This document shows, one piece after another, positions 1 through 8,056 of a stretch of DNA of 64,000 bases. Position 1 is the first letter of the stretch. The number at the start of each line of letters is the position of its first letter. The notes beneath the pieces were generated by a model that did no database searches, was not told where the DNA came from, and saw only the letters and a program-made list of their open reading frames with translations. A program made the translations under genes and the position numbers. Source of the DNA: Paraburkholderia silvatlantica (lineage in GTDB: Bacteria; Pseudomonadota; Gammaproteobacteria; Burkholderiales; Burkholderiaceae); the NCBI RefSeq assembly GCF_003096715.1, contig NZ_QEOL01000001.1:186001-250000 (forward strand), read 5' to 3'.

Positions 1-55
1 CGTTAGCGGGGCGGGTGCGCCGGCTTTCGCAGGCGGCGTCGAATTTCCGGACCTG

Positions 56-92
56 ATTGTCCTTTTTTAGCCCGCAATTGTCCTGAGACAAT
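56..92. promoter_or_regulatory. candidate EnuR operator upstream of enuR
   Basis: The heptamer ATTGTCC occurs twice in direct orientation (56-62 and 77-83), 21 bp apart, about two helical turns. The second copy also forms the left arm of a perfect inverted repeat, ATTGTC-CTGA-GACAAT (77-92). MocR-type regulators typically bind spaced direct repeats near their own promoter. Placement 55 bp before the enuR start fits autoregulation. A much weaker relative (ATTGT at 1596, GGACAT at 1605) lies before eutB. The sequence pattern is seen; the binding is inferred. Confidence 0.5.
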
Positions 93-147
93 AATTTTCC
101 GCCCCGTTTATGAGCGACCATGAACGCTTACCGAGGAGCGGATCGAG

Positions 148-1560
148 ATGGCGTGGGCGACGATTTCAGGCGAATGGCGTGACGCGGTCGGGGCCGCGCA
201 CGGCGCGGAGTCCAAATACAAACGGCTGGTCAAGGCGATTGCCCAGGACATCGAGCGCGGCGCACTCGTTTCCGGCGTGCGCCTCGCGCCGCAGCGCGAG
301 GTGGCCGCGGAACTGGGCGTGAGCGTGCAGACGGTCACCAATGCCTACAAGGAACTCGAAAGGCAGGGCCTGATCCGCTGCGAGGTGGGGCGCGGCAGCT
401 TTGTCGCCGCGCGCGTGACCGAGTCGATGTCGAACTATATTCTCGACACGGCCGAGCGCGAGATCGTCGACTTTTCCATTGCGCGCATCGTCCACACGCC
501 GCAGCACGATGCCGCGTGGCGTGACGTGTGCGCCACACTCGCCACGCTGGACGATCAGCCGTGGATTCGTTCGTTTCGCCCCATCGCGGGCTTCGAGCAT
601 CATCGCCAGGCGGGCGCGGCATGGCTCGCTTCGCTCAACATGCCGGTGAAACCCGAATCGCTCCTCATCACCAATGGCGCGGCGCACGGCATTTTCCTCG
701 CGCTGGCCTCCACCGTCGGCCCCGGCGACACGGTGCTCTGCGAAAGCCTCACGGACCACGGCGTGATCGGCTCGGCAAACGTGCTCGGCTTCACGCTCAA
801 GGGGCTCGAAATCGACGAATACGGCATACGTCCCGAGCATTTCGAGGAGATGTGTGACAGCGAGCGCGTGAGCGCGCTCGTGTGCACGCCGACCTTCAAC
901 AATCCCACCATGTTCGTCTTGCCCGATTCACGGCGCCGCGCGATTGCGCGCATTGCCGAGCGCTATGGCGTGTACGTGATCGAGGACGATGTCTATGGCG
1001 CACTGCCTGCGAAGGCCAACACGCCCATCGCGAGCCTGATTCCCGAGCTGGCGTTCTATTGCACGAGCATGACGAAATCGGTGCTCACGGGCCTGCGCAC
1101 GGGCTATCTCGCCATGCCGCGCCGCCTTGCGCTGCGCGTGGAAAGCGTGCTGCGCGTGAGCAGCTGGATGGCGACTTCACCGATTGCAGAGATCGCCACG
1201 CGCTGGGTCATGGATGGCACCGCGCGCCGCCTCGTGGAACTGCAGCGCGAGCGGCTCGCGGCGCGCCAGGCGATGGTGCGCGCGGCCTTGGGTGACTATG
1301 TGCTCGGCGCGCATCCCAACGCGCTTTCCGCCTGGCTGCGCGTGCCCGACTACTGGCAGGCGGACCGCCTCGTGCGCGAGTTGCGCAATCGCCAGATTGC
1401 CGTGACGTCGCCGGACCCATTTCTCGTGGGCGGCACCCAGCGTCCCAATGCGGTGCGCATCAGCCTTGGCGCGGAAGCGCCGGACGCCGCGTGCCGCAAC
1501 GCGCTGCAGACCATGGCGGGCGTATTCGAGCAGTATCCGCACGTGCACGATTTCAATTAG
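148..1560 (+). CDS. enuR: MocR/GntR-type regulator of ectoine catabolism (EnuR)
   Basis: 470 residues. An N-terminal GntR winged helix (about residues 25-95, with a VQTVTNAYKELERQGLIR recognition region) is fused to a fold-type I aminotransferase domain. The predicted PLP-binding lysine is Lys310 in SMTKSVLTGLRTGY. In EnuR-type proteins PLP traps the ectoine breakdown intermediates N-alpha-acetyl-diaminobutyrate or diaminobutyrate and relieves repression. The ATG is preceded by GAGGAG. It stands at the head of the eut/doe genes on the same strand, 114 bp before eutB. The family is certain from the sequence; the specific name rests on this neighbourhood. Confidence 0.85.
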   Translation: MAWATISGEWRDAVGAAHGAESKYKRLVKAIAQDIERGALVSGVRLAPQREVAAELGVSVQTVTNAYKELERQGLIRCEVGRGSFVAARVTESMSNYILDTAEREIVDFSIARIVHTPQHDAAWRDVCATLATLDDQPWIRSFRPIAGFEHHRQAGAAWLASLNMPVKPESLLITNGAAHGIFLALASTVGPGDTVLCESLTDHGVIGSANVLGFTLKGLEIDEYGIRPEHFEEMCDSERVSALVCTPTFNNPTMFVLPDSRRRAIARIAERYGVYVIEDDVYGALPAKANTPIASLIPELAFYCTSMTKSVLTGLRTGYLAMPRRLALRVESVLRVSSWMATSPIAEIATRWVMDGTARRLVELQRERLAARQAMVRAALGDYVLGAHPNALSAWLRVPDYWQADRLVRELRNRQIAVTSPDPFLVGGTQRPNAVRISLGAEAPDAACRNALQTMAGVFEQYPHVHDFN

Positions 1561-1674
1561 GCTTTTTTCGCGCGCTCCCATCTCAAGGCGCGCGGATTGT
1601 ACCAGGACATTAGAAAGACCGTTTTGGCTCATTAGACTGGATTGCACAGCTTCACGGGAAGGAACGTGCATTTC

Positions 1675-2655
1675 ATGTCGTCGCTTTCGCTTTCGTCACT
1701 TTCGCTTGCCGATGTTTACCGCGCGCGCCAGCGCCTCGCGGGCCGCGTCGCGCTCACCCCGCTCGTGGCGTCTGCCACGTTGTCTGCGTGCGTGGGCGCG
1801 CCCGTCCATTTCAAGCTCGAAACCGTGCAACCTACGGGCAGCTTCAAGCTGCGCGGCGCGACCAATGCGGTGGCGCATCTCGCTGAATCGGGCGTGAAGC
1901 GCGTCGTCACCGCATCGACCGGCAATCATGGCCGTGCGCTCGCATATGCGGCCCATGCGCTCGGCATGGAGTCGGCCGTGTGCATGTCTTCGCTCGTGCC
2001 GCAAAACAAGGTCGATGCCGTGGCCGCGCTCGGCGCGCGCGTAGTGATTGCGGGTAAGAGCCAGGACGAGGCGCAGATCGAAGCGCAGCGTCTCATGCGC
2101 GAGGAGGGCTATGCGTTCGTGCCGCCTTTCGACGACCTGCGCGTGATCGCCGGACAGGCCACCATCGGCCTCGAAATTCTCGAAGCGTTGCCCGATACCG
2201 CGACCCTCGTGGTGCCGCTCTCGGGCGGCGGACTCTTCAGCGGCGCGGCGTTCGCGGCGAAGCAGATCCGGCCGGACGTGCGCGCCATCGGCGTTTCGAT
2301 GGCGCGCGGCGCGGCCATGCACGCGAGCCTCGCGGCGGGTCATCCCGTCGACGTTGAGGAAAGCAAAACATTGGCCGACTCGCTCGGCGGCGGCATTGGC
2401 CTCGACAATCGCCACACATTTGCGTTGACCCGGGCGCTCGCCGACGAAATCATTTTGCTCGGCGAGCCCTCGATCGCGCGCGGCGTGGCCCATGCGTATC
2501 GCGAAGAGCGTCTCGTGGTGGAAGGCGCGGGCGCGGTGGGCATGGCGGCGTTGCTCGACGGGAAAATCGAGCGCCGCAAAGGCCCGATCGTGATCGTCGT
2601 GAGCGGTGCGAATATCGACATGACGGTGCACCACCGTCTCGTGACGGAGGGTTGA
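1675..2655 (+). CDS. eutB: threonine dehydratase-like hydroxyectoine utilisation protein EutB
   Basis: 326 residues, PLP fold-type II (serine/threonine dehydratase family). The PLP lysine is Lys58 in TGSFKLRGATN, and a glycine-rich phosphate loop (SGGGLFSG) follows near residue 180. The ATG at 1675 is chosen over a TTG at 1642 because GGAAGGAA lies 10 bp upstream of it. In ectoine clusters EutB works with EutC, and usually EutA, in converting hydroxyectoine to ectoine; the chemistry of that step is only partly established. Its stop lies two bases before the eutC start, so the two are probably translationally coupled. On its own it could be read as a generic threonine dehydratase. Confidence 0.85.
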   Translation: MSSLSLSSLSLADVYRARQRLAGRVALTPLVASATLSACVGAPVHFKLETVQPTGSFKLRGATNAVAHLAESGVKRVVTASTGNHGRALAYAAHALGMESAVCMSSLVPQNKVDAVAALGARVVIAGKSQDEAQIEAQRLMREEGYAFVPPFDDLRVIAGQATIGLEILEALPDTATLVVPLSGGGLFSGAAFAAKQIRPDVRAIGVSMARGAAMHASLAAGHPVDVEESKTLADSLGGGIGLDNRHTFALTRALADEIILLGEPSIARGVAHAYREERLVVEGAGAVGMAALLDGKIERRKGPIVIVVSGANIDMTVHHRLVTEG

Positions 2656-2657
2656 AA

Positions 2658-3683
2658 ATGCATTCCGAGTTGTCACCTGGATCGCCACCGGTTACGTTGC
2701 TAGGCGCAGACCAACTGCGCGAACTCGTCCCGCTCGATCTCGCGGCCGTCGATCAGGTCGAATCCGCATTCGTTGCGCTTGCAACCGAAGCCGTCGTCAT
2801 GCCGCCCGTTCTCAACCTCGCGCTGCCCGAGCGGCATGGCGAGGTCGATGTGAAGACGGCGTATCTGCCGCGCTTCGAGCAGTTCGCCATCAAGATCAGC
2901 CCCGGCTTTTTCGATAATCCCTCGCTCGGCCTGCCGAGCCTGAACGGACTGATGCTGGTGCTGTCTGCGCGCACAGGCCTTACCGAAGCTGTGTTGCTCG
3001 ACAACGGCTATCTGACGGCCGTGCGCACCGCCGCGGCGGGCGCGGTGGCCGCTCGCTGGCTCGCGAGTCCCGACGCGCGCCATGCGGCGATCATCGGCGC
3101 GGGCGAGCAGGCGCGCCTGCAACTCGATGCGCTGATGCTGGTGCGCAAGATCGAGAGCGTGAGCGTTTGGGCACGCGACGCGGCGCGGGCTTCTGTGTTC
3201 GCCGCCGATGCCGAACGCCGCCACGGCGTGCGTGCGCGCGTTGCCGCATCGGTCCACGACGCGCTCGCACACGCCGACGTGGCCGTGACGACCACGCCCA
3301 GCCGCACCCCGCTCGTTCACGCGGCAGACCTGCACGCCGGTTTGCACCTCACGGCCATGGGCTCCGATGCCGAGTACAAGAACGAGCTCGCGCCCTCGGT
3401 GTTCGAATCGGCGCGCTATGTCTGCGACCGCTTGCAGCAAACGCGCGTGCTCGGCGAACTCAGGCACGCGATCGAAGCGCACAAGGTCGCGCCCGATCGC
3501 GGCTTCGCGGAGTTGGGCGAAGTGATCGCGGGCCGCTGCGAGGGCCGCGTGCAAGCCAATGACATCACGATCTGCGACCTCACCGGCACCGGGGCGCAGG
3601 ACACCGCCATTGCCGTTCTCGCCTTGCAGCGCGCCCGCGCGGCCGGCGCGGGCGCGGTGTTTCACAACGCAGTCATGCCCTGA
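2658..3683 (+). CDS. eutC: ornithine cyclodeaminase-family protein EutC
   Basis: 341 residues of the ornithine cyclodeaminase/mu-crystallin family. The Rossmann nucleotide-binding stretch AAIIGAGEQARLQL lies near the middle, and the family signature LTAVRTAAAGAVAA precedes it. The ATG at 2658 has GGAGG seven bases upstream; a TTG six bases earlier is less likely. It sits between eutB and doeA, as expected for the hydroxyectoine branch. The family allows an NAD-dependent cyclising deamination or dehydrogenation; which substrate is used here is inferred from context. Confidence 0.85.
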   Translation: MHSELSPGSPPVTLLGADQLRELVPLDLAAVDQVESAFVALATEAVVMPPVLNLALPERHGEVDVKTAYLPRFEQFAIKISPGFFDNPSLGLPSLNGLMLVLSARTGLTEAVLLDNGYLTAVRTAAAGAVAARWLASPDARHAAIIGAGEQARLQLDALMLVRKIESVSVWARDAARASVFAADAERRHGVRARVAASVHDALAHADVAVTTTPSRTPLVHAADLHAGLHLTAMGSDAEYKNELAPSVFESARYVCDRLQQTRVLGELRHAIEAHKVAPDRGFAELGEVIAGRCEGRVQANDITICDLTGTGAQDTAIAVLALQRARAAGAGAVFHNAVMP

Positions 3684-3692
3684 GAGGGAAAG

Positions 3693-4901
3693 ATGTCCGC
3701 AGCAACTGAAAGGAGTGAGGTGGCGCCGCGCCTCGTTTTTGCACGCAGCGAATACGACGCGCGCATCGCGAAGACGCGCCGCGCAATGCAGGACGAAGGC
3801 ATCGATCTGCTGATCGTCACGGACCCGACCAACATGAACTGGCTGACGGGCTACGACGGCTGGTCGTTCTATGTCCACCAATGCGTGCTGCTGACCATGG
3901 ACGGCGAACCCGTCTGGTTCGGTCGCGGCCAGGACGCGAACGGCGCAAAGCGCACGGCGTTCATGTCCCACGGAAACATCATCGGTTATCCTGATCATTA
4001 CGTTCAGTCGCCTGTGCGCCACCCCATGGACTATCTGGGCACGGAAGTCATCGCCGCGCGCGGCTGGGACACGCTGCGCATCGGCGTGGAGATGGACAAC
4101 TACTATTTCAGTGCGGCGGCCTACGCGTCGCTCCAGCGCCATTTGCCCGCGGCGCGCTGGGTGGACGCCACCGCGCTCGTGAACTGGCAACGCGCGGTGA
4201 AGTCGCCGCGCGAGATCGAGTACATGCGTGTCGCGGCGCGCATCGTCGAGAAGATGCACGCGCGCATTCTCGACGTGGTCGAGCCGGGCATGAGGAAGTG
4301 CGACCTCGTTGCGCAGATCTATGAAGCGGGCATCACGGGCGTGGACGGCCACGGCGGCGACTATCCCGCCATCGTGCCGCTGTTGCCCACCGGCGCCGAC
4401 GCCGCTGCCCCGCACCTCACATGGGACGACTCGGCATTCACGGCGAACGCGGGCACCTTCTTCGAGATCGCGGGCTGCTACCACCGCTATCACTGCCCGC
4501 AGTCGCGCACGGTCTATCTCGGCAAGCCGCCCAAGCACTTTCTCGAGGCGGAGAAAGCCGTGGTGGAAGGCATCGAGGTGGGTCTCGCCGCCGCGAAGCC
4601 CGGCAACGTGTGCGAGGACATCGCCAATGCGTTCTTTGCGGTGCTGCGCAAATCGGGCATCGAAAAGAACAGCCGCTGCGGCTACCCCATCGGCGCGAGC
4701 TTTCCGCCCGACTGGGGCGAGCGCACCATGAGCCTGCGCCCCGGGGACCGCACCGTCCTCGAACCCGGCATGACGTTTCACTTCATGCCGGGCCTGTGGC
4801 TCGACGACTGGGGCCTCGAAATCACTGAAAGCATCCTGATTACCGAAACCGGCGTCGAAACGTTCTGCACCACGCCGCGCAAACTGTTCGTGAAGGAGTA
4901 G
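3693..4901 (+). CDS. doeA: ectoine hydrolase (M24/creatinase fold)
   Basis: 402 residues, peptidase M24-like pita-bread protein with a creatinase-type N-terminal domain (NMNWLTGYDGWSFYVHQ near residue 45). DoeA (EutD) opens the ectoine ring hydrolytically, giving mainly N-alpha-acetyl-L-2,4-diaminobutyrate. The protein is cytoplasmic, with no signal peptide. GAGAGGGA precedes the ATG. It lies nine bases after eutC and five bases before doeB, the usual partner that removes the acetyl group. Xaa-Pro aminopeptidase would be the generic alternative, but the full eut/doe context makes ectoine hydrolase the best reading. Confidence 0.9.
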   Translation: MSAATERSEVAPRLVFARSEYDARIAKTRRAMQDEGIDLLIVTDPTNMNWLTGYDGWSFYVHQCVLLTMDGEPVWFGRGQDANGAKRTAFMSHGNIIGYPDHYVQSPVRHPMDYLGTEVIAARGWDTLRIGVEMDNYYFSAAAYASLQRHLPAARWVDATALVNWQRAVKSPREIEYMRVAARIVEKMHARILDVVEPGMRKCDLVAQIYEAGITGVDGHGGDYPAIVPLLPTGADAAAPHLTWDDSAFTANAGTFFEIAGCYHRYHCPQSRTVYLGKPPKHFLEAEKAVVEGIEVGLAAAKPGNVCEDIANAFFAVLRKSGIEKNSRCGYPIGASFPPDWGERTMSLRPGDRTVLEPGMTFHFMPGLWLDDWGLEITESILITETGVETFCTTPRKLFVKE

Positions 4902-4906
4902 CGCCG

Positions 4907-5935
4907 ATGCGTGCGTCACCGATTACGCCGACCGTCGATTACGACGCCAGTGGCGTGCAACACGGTTTCCTGAGGCTGCCTTATTCGCGCGACGATTCCG
5001 CGTGGGGCGCGATCATGATTCCGCTTACCGTGGTCAGGCACGGCGAGGGGCCGACCGTGCTGCTCACGGGCGGCAATCACGGCGACGAATACGAAGGGCC
5101 GATCGCGCTCGCCAAACTGGCGGGGTCGTTGCAGGCCGCGGACGTGAACGGCCGCGTGATCATCGTGCCGTACATGAACTATCCCGCGTTTCGTGCGGGC
5201 ACGCGCACCTCGCCGGTCGACGCGGGCAATCTGAACCGCAGCTTTCCGGGGCGTCCCGACGGCAGCGTGACCGAAAAGATTGCCGACTACTTTCAACGCG
5301 AGTTGCTCGCGCGCGCGGATTACGTGCTCGACATTCACGCGGGCGGGCGCACGCTCGACTTCGTGCCGTTCGCGGCGATTCATGTGCTGCCCGACGGCGA
5401 TCAGCAGGCGCGTTGCGAGCGTGCGATGCGTGCGTTCGGCGCGCCGTACTCCATGCGCATGCTGGAACTCGATAGCGTGGGGCTGTTCGACAGCGCCGTG
5501 GAGGAAGCGGGCAAGGTGTTCGTTTCGACCGAACTGGGCGGCGGCGGCACGTCCACCGCGCGGAGCGTGGCGATTGCGGATCGCGGCGTGCGCGGTTTTC
5601 TTGCGCACGCAGGCGTCATCGAGCGCAAGGCCGGCGAGCGCAGCGGCGGCCCGCGCACGACCACCTTGCTGGACATGCCCGACGGCACTTGCTACACCAC
5701 GAGCGAGCATCGCGGCATGCTGGAGATGTGCCGCGATCTGGGCGATACCGTCGAGGCGGGCGAAGTGCTCGCGCGCGTGCACGACATCGACCGCACCGGC
5801 GCGCGCGCCGTGGAATATCGCGCGCGACGCGGGGGGCTGCTCGCAGCGCGCCATTTCCCGGGGCTCGTGCAGGCGGGCGATACCGTGGCCGTGGTTGCCG
5901 ACGTCGTCGAACGCAACCTGCCCGTGGTGGCATGA
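4907..5935 (+). CDS. doeB: N-alpha-acetyl-L-2,4-diaminobutyrate deacetylase
   Basis: 342 residues, zinc-dependent AstE/AspA-type carboxypeptidase fold. The metal-binding motif is GGNHGDEYEGP (His and Glu ligands) near residue 60, with the later ligand histidine in VLDIHAGG near residue 145. DoeB (EutE) removes the acetyl group from the DoeA product to give L-2,4-diaminobutyrate. It begins five bases after doeA. The next gene, doeX, starts seven bases downstream, so the block is one transcript. Confidence 0.9.
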   Translation: MRASPITPTVDYDASGVQHGFLRLPYSRDDSAWGAIMIPLTVVRHGEGPTVLLTGGNHGDEYEGPIALAKLAGSLQAADVNGRVIIVPYMNYPAFRAGTRTSPVDAGNLNRSFPGRPDGSVTEKIADYFQRELLARADYVLDIHAGGRTLDFVPFAAIHVLPDGDQQARCERAMRAFGAPYSMRMLELDSVGLFDSAVEEAGKVFVSTELGGGGTSTARSVAIADRGVRGFLAHAGVIERKAGERSGGPRTTTLLDMPDGTCYTTSEHRGMLEMCRDLGDTVEAGEVLARVHDIDRTGARAVEYRARRGGLLAARHFPGLVQAGDTVAVVADVVERNLPVVA

Positions 5936-5942
5936 ACGCGCC

Positions 5943-6425
5943 GTGATCAAGCTCGACCGTTACGATCTGGCCATCCTGCGCATCCTCGAGCGCGACGGCC
6001 GCATCACGAAATCGAAGCTGGCCGAAGAGGTCAGTCTTTCCATTTCGCCGGCCTGGGAGCGCGTGCGCAAGCTCGAGGAAAGCGGCGTGATACGCGGCTA
6101 TCACGCCGAGGTGGACTGGGTGGGCGCGATGCGTGGCAGCCGCATCGTCGTGGAGGTGACGCTATCGCGCCATACGGCGCCCGACATGCGGCGCTTCGAA
6201 GAGCGCGTGAGCGCAGCCGATGAAGTCATGCAGTGCTATGCCACGGGCGGCGGGGTCGACTACGTGCTGCACGTGATGGCGCGCGACATCGACCACTACC
6301 AGCGCTTTATCGACGCGCTGCTGATGGAGGATCTCGGCATCGAGCGCTACTTCACCTACATCGTGACGAAGGTGGTGAAGTGCACGCCCAACCACGCGCC
6401 TGCGTGGGCCCTCGAAAACGCGTGA
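5943..6425 (+). CDS. doeX: Lrp/AsnC-family regulator of ectoine degradation (DoeX)
   Basis: 160 residues from a GTG start (reading (V/M)IKLDRYDLAILRIL), seven bases after doeB. An N-terminal AsnC helix-turn-helix (about residues 5-60, SKLAEEVSLSISPAWERVRKLEESG) is followed by an Lrp effector domain. A longer open frame extends upstream through doeB, but its composition is that of a shadow; the GTG gives the expected N-terminus and length. DoeX is the feast/famine-type regulator regularly embedded in ectoine clusters. It could bind the AT-rich gap that follows (6426-6554). Confidence 0.85.
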   Translation: MIKLDRYDLAILRILERDGRITKSKLAEEVSLSISPAWERVRKLEESGVIRGYHAEVDWVGAMRGSRIVVEVTLSRHTAPDMRRFEERVSAADEVMQCYATGGGVDYVLHVMARDIDHYQRFIDALLMEDLGIERYFTYIVTKVVKCTPNHAPAWALENA

Positions 6426-6554
6426 ATTTTTCGCGCTCGCGCGCGGCGGTTCCAAAAAAAGCGCAAGTGTACGGCACTGAAAACAAAAAAATTCGCGATG
6501 CCGCTCGCGTCAGAATGGATGGCATATCGACAGGTCTGACAAGGAGTAGACGAG
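6426..6554. promoter_or_regulatory. AT-rich gap, likely internal promoter for doeC-doeD
   Basis: The cluster is otherwise tightly packed, yet 129 bases without a gene separate doeX from doeC. The gap is rich in A/T runs. It contains an inverted pair, GAATTTTT (6424-6431) and AAAAATTC (6487-6494), which could be a target for the adjacent AsnC-type regulator. The doeC ribosome-binding site is AAGGAG just before the ATG. The promoter role is inferred. Confidence 0.35.
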
Positions 6555-8033
6555 ATGCTGCCAGGACACCCCATTCTGTTCAAATCGCTGTGCTACGTGG
6601 ACGGCCGCTGGGTGCATAGCGACAGCGCGGCCACCGTAGCCGTGCAGAACCCGGCGGACCAGTCGGTGATCGGCCACGTGCCCATGCTCGTACGGGCGCA
6701 GATCACCGGTGCAGTCGACGCCGCACAGCGCGCTTTCGAATCGTGGCGCTGGGTTTCGCAGGCAGAGCGCAGCGCGACGCTCATGCGCTGGCACGAACGG
6801 ATCGTGCGCCATCAGGAGGATCTGGCGGCGCTGCTCTCGCTGGAGCAGGGCAAGCCGCTCGCCGAATCGCGCGGCGAAATCCGCTATGCGGCGAGCTTCG
6901 TCGAATGGTATGCGCACGAGGCGAAACGCCTGGCAGGCCGTACGATCCCCACGCACATCGACGGCGCGCATCTGGCCACGGTGATGGAACCGGTGGGCGT
7001 CGCGGCGCTCATCACGCCCTGGAATTTTCCGGTGGCGATGATCACGCGCAAGGCCGCCGCTGCGCTCGCAGCCGGCTGTACGGTCGTCGTGAAGCCCGCT
7101 CACGAAACGCCGTATTCGGCGCTCGCCCTGGCGCAGCTCGCGGAGGAGGCGGGCTTTCCGGCGGGCGTCTACAACGTGGTGCTCGGCGAGCCGCACATGG
7201 CGATGCAAACGCTGGTGAGCGACACGCGTGTGCGTGCCGTGAGTTTCACGGGGTCGACGCGGGTGGGCTCGCTCGTCACGCAGGCGGCGGCGCATGCGGG
7301 GATCAAGAAGGTGGCGCTGGAACTGGGCGGCAATGCGCCGTTCATTGTCACGGAAGACGCCGATCTCGACCAGTCCGTGAAGATTGCGGTGGGCGCGAAG
7401 TTCCAGACCTCGGGCCAGGACTGCTGCGCGGCGAACCGCATGTTCGTGGCGCGGCCGCTTTACGAAGCTTTCGTGGAGCGTTATGCGGCGGCGGTGCGCG
7501 CGCTCAAGACCGGACCGGCGTTCGAGAAAGACGTGGACGTGGGCCCGCTCATGCACCAGGCCGCGTTCGACAGCACGGCGGCGCGCGTGGCCGATGCACG
7601 CGAAAAGGGCGCGCGCATCGTCGCGGGCGGCCAGCCGCATGCGTTGGGCGGCTGGTACTACGAGCCCACCGTGATCGCCGATGCCGCGCCCGGCATGCGC
7701 GTGTACGACGAGGAAAACTTCGCGCCCATTTCGGCAGTCTGCGCGTTCGACACGCTCGACGAAGCGATCGCAAAGGCGAACGACACGGAGTATGGCCTCG
7801 CGGCCTACGTGTGCGCGACACGCATGGATACGATCTTCCGGTTGGTGCGGCGGCTCGACTTCGCGATGGTCTCGGTGAACGGCGTGAAGTTCACGGGCGC
7901 GCCCATTCCATTCGGCGGCATGAAGGCCTCGGGCCTTGGCCGCGAAGGCGGCGCGGAGGGTTTCGAGCCCTTCGTGGAAACCAAATATTTTTGTCTTGGC
8001 AATCTCGGCCTGCCGCTCGCGGCCATGGCCTGA
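6555..8033 (+). CDS. doeC: aspartate-semialdehyde dehydrogenase of ectoine catabolism (ALDH family)
   Basis: 492 residues, NAD(P)-dependent aldehyde dehydrogenase of the succinate-semialdehyde dehydrogenase type. The general base is Glu256 in VALELGGNAP and the nucleophile is Cys290 in TSGQDCCAANR, which carries an unusual second cysteine at 291. The Rossmann/PWNFP region TPWNFPVAM is near residue 157. DoeC oxidises aspartate semialdehyde from the DoeD reaction to aspartate. Spacing to doeD is 23 bases. Succinate-semialdehyde dehydrogenase activity cannot be excluded from sequence alone. Confidence 0.85.
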   Translation: MLPGHPILFKSLCYVDGRWVHSDSAATVAVQNPADQSVIGHVPMLVRAQITGAVDAAQRAFESWRWVSQAERSATLMRWHERIVRHQEDLAALLSLEQGKPLAESRGEIRYAASFVEWYAHEAKRLAGRTIPTHIDGAHLATVMEPVGVAALITPWNFPVAMITRKAAAALAAGCTVVVKPAHETPYSALALAQLAEEAGFPAGVYNVVLGEPHMAMQTLVSDTRVRAVSFTGSTRVGSLVTQAAAHAGIKKVALELGGNAPFIVTEDADLDQSVKIAVGAKFQTSGQDCCAANRMFVARPLYEAFVERYAAAVRALKTGPAFEKDVDVGPLMHQAAFDSTAARVADAREKGARIVAGGQPHALGGWYYEPTVIADAAPGMRVYDEENFAPISAVCAFDTLDEAIAKANDTEYGLAAYVCATRMDTIFRLVRRLDFAMVSVNGVKFTGAPIPFGGMKASGLGREGGAEGFEPFVETKYFCLGNLGLPLAAMA

Positions 8034-8056
8034 ACCGGAATCAGGAGGAGGACAAC

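Noticed and set aside
1642..1674. TTG start for eutB 33 bases upstream
   Set aside because: The ATG at 1675 has GGAAGGAA at a proper distance; the TTG has no ribosome-binding site.
2700..4919. 739-codon open frame on the minus strand
   Set aside because: It lies opposite eutC and doeA, both with clear motifs and ribosome-binding sites. The product is Arg/His/Ala-rich low-complexity sequence typical of antisense shadows in GC-rich DNA.
6743..8056. Upstream extension of doeD through doeC
   Set aside because: The frame is open by composition only; the aminotransferase domain begins at the ATG at 8057, which has AGGAGGA in front.
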